DNA of 42,885 bases, taken from Tissierellia bacterium. Its GTDB lineage: Bacteria > Bacillota > Clostridia > Tissierellales > Sedimentibacteraceae. The stretch spans positions 1-42,885 of the forward strand of contig JAQVWY010000014.1 in NCBI GenBank assembly GCA_028709465.1, in the 5' to 3' direction. Below, in pieces: positions 37,617 to 42,885 of the stretch (position 1 is its first letter; the number at the start of each line of letters is the position of its first letter). A model generated the notes under the pieces. That model was given only the letters and a program-made list of their open reading frames with translations, was not told where the DNA came from and made no database searches. Made by a program: the position numbers and the translations under genes.

Positions 37617-38480
37617 TTGTTAATTAAAAATGTATTAAACAAAAAATCTATGATTTGTATAACATTAATTATATTGTTACTTGCAATTGGATATTTTGAA
37701 ATTAACAATATAATAATTCAAACATTTACAAGTCCATCTGTCAAATTACCTATCATAATGTATCATCATGTGTTAAAAGACTCAAAAAAGTGGGGAAAAT
37801 ATGTAATTTCTCCAAATGAATTCGAAGATGATATAATATATTTAAAAAAGGAAGGTTATACTACAGTCGTAATGCAAGATATAATTGATTATGTATACAA
37901 TAAAAAGCCGCTGCCTTTAAAGCCAATCATATTAACTTTTGATGATGGTTATTTAAGTAATTATGAATATATAATTCCAATCCTAGAAAAGCATGATTGT
38001 AAAGCTGTAATATCCGTTGTTGGTGAATATATAGAGACAAGTTCTGGGGAATATGTAACTAGTGTTGCGTACTCATACATGGATTGGGATCATATTACTG
38101 AAGCAATAAATTCAAAATACATTGAAATTCAAAATCACTCATATTCAATGCATAAAATAGGTAAGAGAAAAGGGGCATCTAAAAAAAATGGAGAGTCATT
38201 TGAGGAATATAAAAATGCTCTTGTTGAAGATATAGGAAAAATGCAAATATTAATAGAGGAGAAAACAGGATATAGACCTAATACTTTTACTTATCCATAT
38301 GGTTTTGCTTCAAAAGAATCAAATCAAATATTGACAGATATGGGGTTTTTGGCAACACTTTCATGTAATTCAGGTATAAATTATTTATCAGGTAACAAGG
38401 AAGAATTATATAATTTAAAAAGATTTAATAGAGCAAATGGAGTTTCACAAGAAGACTTTTTTAGACAATTCGAGAAATAA
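37617..38480 (+). CDS. membrane-anchored polysaccharide deacetylase (NodB domain)
   Basis: A 287-residue protein with an N-terminal membrane segment (ICITLIILLLAIGYFEI) and an outward-facing NodB deacetylase domain. Motif 1 is LTFDDGY (about residue 105), with the catalytic Asp and metal Asp. Motif 2 is NHSYSMH, with the two metal histidines, and TYPYGF is motif 3. IMYHHV at the domain start is typical. It probably removes acetyl groups from peptidoglycan or another cell-wall polysaccharide. The start is a TTG at 37617 with TTGAGGTGAT as ribosome site; an in-frame ATG much later would remove the anchor. Confidence 0.9.
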   Translation: MLIKNVLNKKSMICITLIILLLAIGYFEINNIIIQTFTSPSVKLPIIMYHHVLKDSKKWGKYVISPNEFEDDIIYLKKEGYTTVVMQDIIDYVYNKKPLPLKPIILTFDDGYLSNYEYIIPILEKHDCKAVISVVGEYIETSSGEYVTSVAYSYMDWDHITEAINSKYIEIQNHSYSMHKIGKRKGASKKNGESFEEYKNALVEDIGKMQILIEEKTGYRPNTFTYPYGFASKESNQILTDMGFLATLSCNSGINYLSGNKEELYNLKRFNRANGVSQEDFFRQFEK

Positions 38481-38490
38481 GTGCAAGAAA

Positions 38491-39840
38491 TTATTCTTGA
38501 GTATTCTCCAGTTTTTTCATTCCAAAATAAAAGAAGGTTCCTGTTAATAGAAATGCAAAAAAGTCAGCAAAAGGTGCTGCATATAGCAATCCTTCCAATC
38601 CCCATACTTTAGGAAATATGATAATTGCAGGTATTAGTAAAATTAATTGTCTTGTTAATGACAAAAACATTGACGTTTTGGGCTTTCCAATTGCCTGAAA
38701 GAAATTAGAGGCTACTAATTGAAATCCTACTACTGGAAAAAATAAAAACCATGTTTTAATTGCAGAAGTGCCAAATTTAATTAATTCTGGATCCCTATTA
38801 AATAAAGAAATTAATTGTTTTGGAAATAATCTGGTTATTAAAAATCCTATTAATACAATAATAGTACCTGTAATCACAGCATATTTAACTGCTTTTTTAG
38901 AACGATTAAATTTTTTTGCACCAAAATTAAAGCTTATGATAGGTTGAGAACCTTGATTCAATCCTACGATAGGCATCATTAATAGAGTTTGTATACTGTT
39001 TATTACGCCCATTCCAGATACAGCAATATCTCCTCCATATAAAAATAAGTTTTTATTAAGTGTAGCATTTAATAGACTGCTAGCTAGCTGTAGTGAAAAA
39101 CTGGGCAAACCAAGAGATGTAATTTTAACAACTAGTTTTGGTTTAAGTTTCATATATTTAAGTTTAAGTTTATTTCTACTATGTTTTCCAATAAAGTATG
39201 ATATAACCCATATAAACGATAAGAATTGAGATAAAATAGTAGCTAATGCAGCACCTGCCATACCCATATTAAAGACATAAATGAATATTGGATCTAGAAT
39301 TATATTAGTTCCTGCACCTAAAAACATTGTGTACATAGCCAATTTAGGATTACCATCGGCTCTTATAAAATGATTCATTCCAACACTTACCACATGAAAT
39401 GGAAATCCTAAAGTTATGATTCTCATATATTCCATGGAGTATGGTAGTACATTTTCACTGGCACCAAAAACTATTAACAAAGGTTTTAATAATGTTACGC
39501 TTAGGAGCATATATATAATTCCAGCTATTATTAATGTAATTAAGGTGTTTCCAAGGGTATTTTCAGCTTCTTCATTATTTTTCTTTCCCAAGTTCATTGA
39601 GAAAAATGTTGCACCTCCAATACCAAATAATAGACCTATGGACAGAGAAATAATCATAATTGGAAAACCAATGGTTATGCCAGCAATTCCATTAGTCCCC
39701 AAAGAAGGATTGTTACCAATATAGATTCTATCTACAATGTTATATAAAGCATTAACCATCATTCCTGCAATAGCTGGAATTGAAAATTTTAATAATAATT
39801 TAGATATTTTTTCATGTCCTAGTGGGTTTACATAATCCAA
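38491..39840 (-). CDS. MATE family efflux transporter
   Basis: A 449-residue membrane protein with about 12 hydrophobic segments and the family-like N-terminal motif SKLLLKFSIPAIAGMMVNALYNIVDRIYIG. Repeats of the MATE fold occur in the second half (GLNQGSQPIISFNFGAKKF). MATE proteins export drugs or metabolites using Na+ or H+; the substrate cannot be told. The start is a TTG at 39840, with GGAGG 7 bases upstream; no ATG fits the conserved N-terminus. It is convergent with the deacetylase gene, with only 10 bases between the stops, and has no clear terminator. Confidence 0.93.
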   Translation of the reverse strand: MDYVNPLGHEKISKLLLKFSIPAIAGMMVNALYNIVDRIYIGNNPSLGTNGIAGITIGFPIMIISLSIGLLFGIGGATFFSMNLGKKNNEEAENTLGNTLITLIIAGIIYMLLSVTLLKPLLIVFGASENVLPYSMEYMRIITLGFPFHVVSVGMNHFIRADGNPKLAMYTMFLGAGTNIILDPIFIYVFNMGMAGAALATILSQFLSFIWVISYFIGKHSRNKLKLKYMKLKPKLVVKITSLGLPSFSLQLASSLLNATLNKNLFLYGGDIAVSGMGVINSIQTLLMMPIVGLNQGSQPIISFNFGAKKFNRSKKAVKYAVITGTIIVLIGFLITRLFPKQLISLFNRDPELIKFGTSAIKTWFLFFPVVGFQLVASNFFQAIGKPKTSMFLSLTRQLILLIPAIIIFPKVWGLEGLLYAAPFADFFAFLLTGTFFYFGMKKLENTQE

Positions 39841-39930
39841 AATGCTTCCTCCAAAAATTAATATAATTATTATACTATATAATAATGTTTTCTTGTAGTA
39901 TTTTTATATATTTTGAATAAAAAAATATAC

Positions 39931-39959
39931 TTTACTTTTTACATTTATTTTACTATAAT
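39931..39959 (+). promoter_or_regulatory. promoter of tRNA-Gly
   Basis: TTTACT (39931-39936) and TATAAT (39954-39959) have a 17-base spacer, 15 bases before the tRNA. Confidence 0.7.
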
Positions 39960-39974
39960 ATTAGTATATGAAAT

Positions 39975-40045
39975 GCGGGTGTAGCTTAGTGGTAGAGTTC
40001 TGGCTTCCCAAGCCAGCTGTGTGGGTTCGATTCCCATCACCCGCT
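39975..40045 (+). tRNA. tRNA-Gly (anticodon CCC)
   Basis: A 71-base tRNA. GCGGGTG pairs with CACCCGC in the acceptor stem; TAGCTTAGTGGTAGA forms the D arm. The anticodon stem CTGGC/GCCAG encloses TTCCCAA, giving anticodon CCC (Gly GGG codon). The T arm is GTGGG-TTCGATT-CCCAT. The discriminator base is T, normal for bacterial glycine tRNAs; CCA is not encoded. It stands alone, followed by a long hairpin. Confidence 0.96.
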
Positions 40046-40054
40046 TATTAGAAA

Positions 40055-40090
40055 TCACCCAACAAGAAATCAGAGATTCCTGTTGGGTGA
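40055..40090. terminator. hairpin between tRNA-Gly and helD, probable two-way terminator
   Basis: TCACCCAACA pairs with TGTTGGGTGA (10 bp), with further inner pairing (AATC/GATT). It lies between the end of tRNA-Gly and the end of the oppositely directed helD, where a shared terminator would serve both. Flanking T-tracts are short. Confidence 0.75.
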
Positions 40091-40093
40091 AAT

Positions 40094-42328
40094 TTATATT
40101 AATAATCTAGATATTTTGTTTTTATAGTATAACGATAGTTTATGCAATGCTCTTGTACATGCAATATATAAAAGCTTTCTATCATATTCTGTATTATAGT
40201 TATTATCATCAGCATCATAAATCATAACTACATCAAATTCTAAACCTTTTGCCATATATATTGGAATAATAATAACCTCATCTATATCATCATTACTTAC
40301 ATTACTAATTAATTTAATTTCAATTTTGTTATTTAACCTAGAATATAATTCACTAGCTTCTTTTTTACTTTTAACTATTATTGCAATTGATTCAAATTTT
40401 TGTGATTTAAATTTATTAATACCTTCTATGATTTTGTTATCTAAATCATCAGTATTAATGCCACATATAATTTCAGGGTCTCCTTCATTTCGTTTAAAAA
40501 ATTCCGTATCAGCACTATTTATTAACAACTTTTGACTAAACGTATTTATTTCATAGGAGCTTCTGTAACTTTTTGTTAAATAAAGTTTGCTGCTTTTTTT
40601 CTTATTGAATATTGAAATTATTTCATCATAAATAGATAAATCAGTTTCTCTTTCTACAGATTGATTAATATCACCAACAATAGTAAATCTCGATTCCCTA
40701 AAAAGAAGATTAAGTATATTATAATGAATAGGGTAATAGTCTTGTGCTTCATCTACAATAACCTGCTTTATATTACTAAACATATCAAAACCTTCAAATA
40801 CAATTTTAAAATACATAAGTCCGATTCCATCAGCGTATGGAATATTATATGGATCATTTATATTTTTATTAGTATAGTCAATAATTTCATCAATATTATA
40901 GGGTAAGTTTAAACCTTTAGTAATTTTATAGAATAATTTTTTATCTTTAAATAAACTTTTATATAATTCATAAGTGTCATATTCTGTAAATTTTGATAAT
41001 CTATTCTTTAATGCTATTGATTCTCTCGCTGATAATACTCTTGTAAAAGAAGATGATTCAAAATGATGGGTATTAGATTTACTCACTACTTTTTCGATTT
41101 TATTTCTTCTTTCCTTGGTATTTTCACGAACCTTTTCTAATATTCTGCTTTCGATTATTTTTAGTTTTTTGGCTGTAGGCATATTTAGTTTATTGCTTAA
41201 AAGCAGTGATTTTAATAAAGTACGATTTTCAATTACTTTTCCGTTATAGTATACATCCTCAAAATGTATTATCTTTCTTTCAAAATATTTAATAAAACGG
41301 TTTATAATTTCTATAAAAACCAGCGAACCTTTAAAATCAACATATTCCCTTAAAAATTTTCTTTTTTGTGTTGTGTTAGAACATATTATTTTTTCTAACA
41401 TATCAGCTTTGCTTTTTAAATATATTTTATCTTCAAACATTTTTGCAAACAAATGCTCAAATGTAATTTCTTCTATTTCTTCTTCTCCTAATTCGGGTAA
41501 TACGTTTGAAATATATTTTGAAAATATTGTATTAGGCGAAATTATTATTATATTGTTAGATTTTAACTTAATGTTTAACCCTTGGTATAGTAGGAATGCA
41601 ATTCTATGAAGTGCAACAGATGTTTTTCCGCTTCCGGCTACCCCCTGAACTATAAGGAGTTCATTTTCAAGGTCCCTGATTATGAGGTCTTGTTGTTTCT
41701 GTATAGTTTCTACTATTGTTTTCATTTTTGGAGACATATTTTTTGATAAAGCTTCTTTAAGCATTTCGTCTACAATATTAATGCTGCTATCAAAAAAGTA
41801 TTCCATTTTGCCTTTATGTATTTTGAATTGTCTTTTGAGGGAAATATAACCTCTAATTTCACCTGCTGGAGCCATGTAAGATACAGGACCAATTTCATTT
41901 CTGTAATAAATGCTTGATATAGGAGCACGCCAATCATAAACCTTAATATCGTGAGTTTCATCATCCATAAGATTAGAAATGCCTATATATATTTTTTCAG
42001 CTTCCTCATATCCATCTTCCTTGAAATCAATCCTAGCAAAATAAGGATTAATTAGCATTTTTTCGTATCTAGCTATTAATTTTGCTGAATCGCTATAACT
42101 TAAAGTTTGACCATGCAGGGCACTTAAATATTGATTTGCATCAGTTAATTTATCAAAATCTGCAGAAGAATGAGTTGTATTTTCCCACATTTCTCTACGA
42201 GCTGCAATTAATTCGGATTTTTTATTCTCTAGCTTGTTAGTTTCCAATTCTAATTTATAATTTAATAACCCTAATATATCCCTTAAGTAGTTGCTTTCTT
42301 CAATGTAATTGTCTTTATAAACATTCAT
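40094..42328 (-). CDS. helD: RNA polymerase recycling motor HelD (UvrD-like)
   Basis: A 744-residue superfamily 1 ATPase. An N-terminal coiled-coil arm (about residues 5-70, rich in Lys/Glu) precedes the motor. Walker A is GVAGSGKTSVALHRIAFLLY (about 225-245) and Walker B is VIVDEAQDYYP. Later motifs are GDINQS, KSYRSSYEI, YMAKGLEFDVVMIYDADD and LYIACTRALHKL. HelD binds stalled RNA polymerase and releases it from DNA. The start ATG 42328 has AAGGGGATT; an upstream TTG-initiated form (42358) is less likely. The gene is head-on to the rightward direction of replication. Confidence 0.93.
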   Translation of the reverse strand: MNVYKDNYIEESNYLRDILGLLNYKLELETNKLENKKSELIAARREMWENTTHSSADFDKLTDANQYLSALHGQTLSYSDSAKLIARYEKMLINPYFARIDFKEDGYEEAEKIYIGISNLMDDETHDIKVYDWRAPISSIYYRNEIGPVSYMAPAGEIRGYISLKRQFKIHKGKMEYFFDSSINIVDEMLKEALSKNMSPKMKTIVETIQKQQDLIIRDLENELLIVQGVAGSGKTSVALHRIAFLLYQGLNIKLKSNNIIIISPNTIFSKYISNVLPELGEEEIEEITFEHLFAKMFEDKIYLKSKADMLEKIICSNTTQKRKFLREYVDFKGSLVFIEIINRFIKYFERKIIHFEDVYYNGKVIENRTLLKSLLLSNKLNMPTAKKLKIIESRILEKVRENTKERRNKIEKVVSKSNTHHFESSSFTRVLSARESIALKNRLSKFTEYDTYELYKSLFKDKKLFYKITKGLNLPYNIDEIIDYTNKNINDPYNIPYADGIGLMYFKIVFEGFDMFSNIKQVIVDEAQDYYPIHYNILNLLFRESRFTIVGDINQSVERETDLSIYDEIISIFNKKKSSKLYLTKSYRSSYEINTFSQKLLINSADTEFFKRNEGDPEIICGINTDDLDNKIIEGINKFKSQKFESIAIIVKSKKEASELYSRLNNKIEIKLISNVSNDDIDEVIIIPIYMAKGLEFDVVMIYDADDNNYNTEYDRKLLYIACTRALHKLSLYYKNKISRLLI

Positions 42329-42500
42329 TTTAATCCCCTTATAATATATATTATCCAATATTATTATGTAATTCTTAAAAATATATAATGTTGTATTATA
42401 TCATAATTAATAAACTAATTAAAGTAAAAAAGAAATATAATTCGTTTTATATATAAATAATAACAGATTCTTGTCAAATTTTAATATAAATAATTAATAC

Positions 42501-42529
42501 TTGACAAAGTAATTTTAATGATATATATT
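42501..42529 (+). promoter_or_regulatory. promoter of the T-box transcript
   Basis: TTGACA (42501-42506) and TATATT (42524-42529) have a 17-base spacer, just before the T-box leader. Confidence 0.8.
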
Positions 42530-42552
42530 TTAATAAATCAAATATATAAATT

Positions 42553-42763
42553 ATGATGGAAAGCAGTAAATAAGTTATTTGTCATAGAGAGTCAATGGTT
42601 GGTGTAAATTGATGCAAATAATTATTGAATCCATTCCGGAGTTTTCAGGGTAATGCCTGAACGTATAAAGCGTTAAATTATTAAGTGATTGTAGTTACTA
42701 CAATAATTAGGGTGGCACCGCGAGTATCTCTCGTCTCTAAAATTTTAGAGACGAGAGTTTTTT
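42553..42763 (+). ncRNA. T-box leader, likely serine-specific, with terminator
   Basis: The region carries the T-box hallmarks: AGAGAGTCAATGGTTGGTG in stem I, and the conserved AGGGTGGCACCGCG (42709-42722). A perfect terminator follows: CTCTCGTCTCTAAAA at 42728-42742 with its complement to 42757, then six T. In the specifier-loop context GAA-codon-A, the codon is TCC at 42630-42632, which is serine. Uncharged tRNA-Ser would then prevent termination, so the controlled gene beyond the window is likely serS. The specifier was read by eye from loop context, so Ile (ATC) is the main alternative. Confidence 0.9.
42728..42763 (+). terminator. T-box intrinsic terminator
   Basis: A perfect 15-base inverted repeat runs from 42728 to 42757, followed by TTTTTT. 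Confidence 0.95.
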
Positions 42764-42840
42764 ATGTCCTAACCCCATTTTTTGCATCGTAATGAGCAAA
42801 TAATTTGGTGAACGAGACCGCGAATCCTATCTACATTAAA
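42764..42840. repeat. repeat related to the dnaN-yaaA intergenic element
   Basis: 42764-42782 matches 10011-10029 at 17 of 19 bases (core CCTAACC-CATTTTT). The following GAACGAGACCGCGAATCC is of the same interspersed-repeat style. It starts right after the T-box terminator and lies before the expected coding region. The remaining bases to 42885 are AT-rich with no gene. Confidence 0.5.
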
Positions 42841-42885
42841 ATAATTAAGAAAAGTAAAAATAAATGATATTTTATAATTAAAAAT

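Noticed and set aside
42359..42500. Gap between helD and the T-box promoter
   Set aside because: AT-rich with no gene, hairpin or repeat I can support.

Overview
The window is the replication-origin region of a low-GC, anaerobic Firmicute. The gene order rpmH/dnaA/dnaN/yaaA/recF/gyrB/gyrA on one side and rnpA/yidD/yidC/jag/mnmE/mnmG/rsmG/noc/parA/parB on the other is the classic Firmicute origin layout. Base composition is very AT-rich, and a four-subunit [FeFe] hydrogenase points to a strict anaerobe of the Clostridia/Tissierellia type. A genus cannot be fixed from the sequence alone; something like Sedimentibacter is only a guess.

Left arm (1-12838, all minus strand, reading away from the origin): dnaA, dnaN, yaaA, recF, gyrB and gyrA, followed by an RsbV/RsbW/SigB-like partner-switching cassette and a truncated UPF0182 membrane protein. 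The RsbW-like protein seems to have lost key ATP-binding residues. Copies of a structured repeat follow yaaA and dnaN, and in both cases the first three bases of the repeat are the gene's stop codon.

Origin (12839-13275, with a second AT-rich part between dnaA and dnaN): two perfect DnaA boxes and one near-perfect box, a 42-bp near-perfect palindrome over the likely dnaA promoter, and a possible DnaA-trio track on the dnaN side.

Right arm (13276-37024, all plus strand): ribosome, tRNA and membrane-insertion genes (rpmH to rsmG), then Noc, ParA and ParB for chromosome segregation. The Noc-type protein carries the four specificity residues reported for Noc. A perfect parS site lies inside a downstream gene, and a one-mismatch Noc-site candidate lies at 37501. 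Next come a strong promoter and the hndABCD-type hydrogenase. A pyrimidine set follows: pyrC, then pyrB-pyrI-pyrF-pyrK-pyrD-pyrE behind a leader with two PyrR-binding-like hairpins and an attenuator. Between pyrC and pyrB lie a cysteine desulfurase-like protein, a membrane-anchored propeller-like protein, a CvpA-like protein, YedF and DUF951. The desulfurase and YedF are associated with selenium metabolism.

Distal part (37025-42885, mixed strands): a small Arg/Tyr/Asp-repeat protein, a polysaccharide deacetylase, a MATE transporter, tRNA-Gly(CCC), HelD, and a T-box leader with a likely serine (UCC) specifier whose gene (probably serS) lies beyond the window.

Most of the window is conserved housekeeping DNA. 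No new defence system, mobile element or CRISPR array was seen. The points most worth following are the stop-codon-bearing repeats, the degenerate RsbW, the Noc/parS sites, the origin palindrome, the two-element PyrR leader and the repeat protein.
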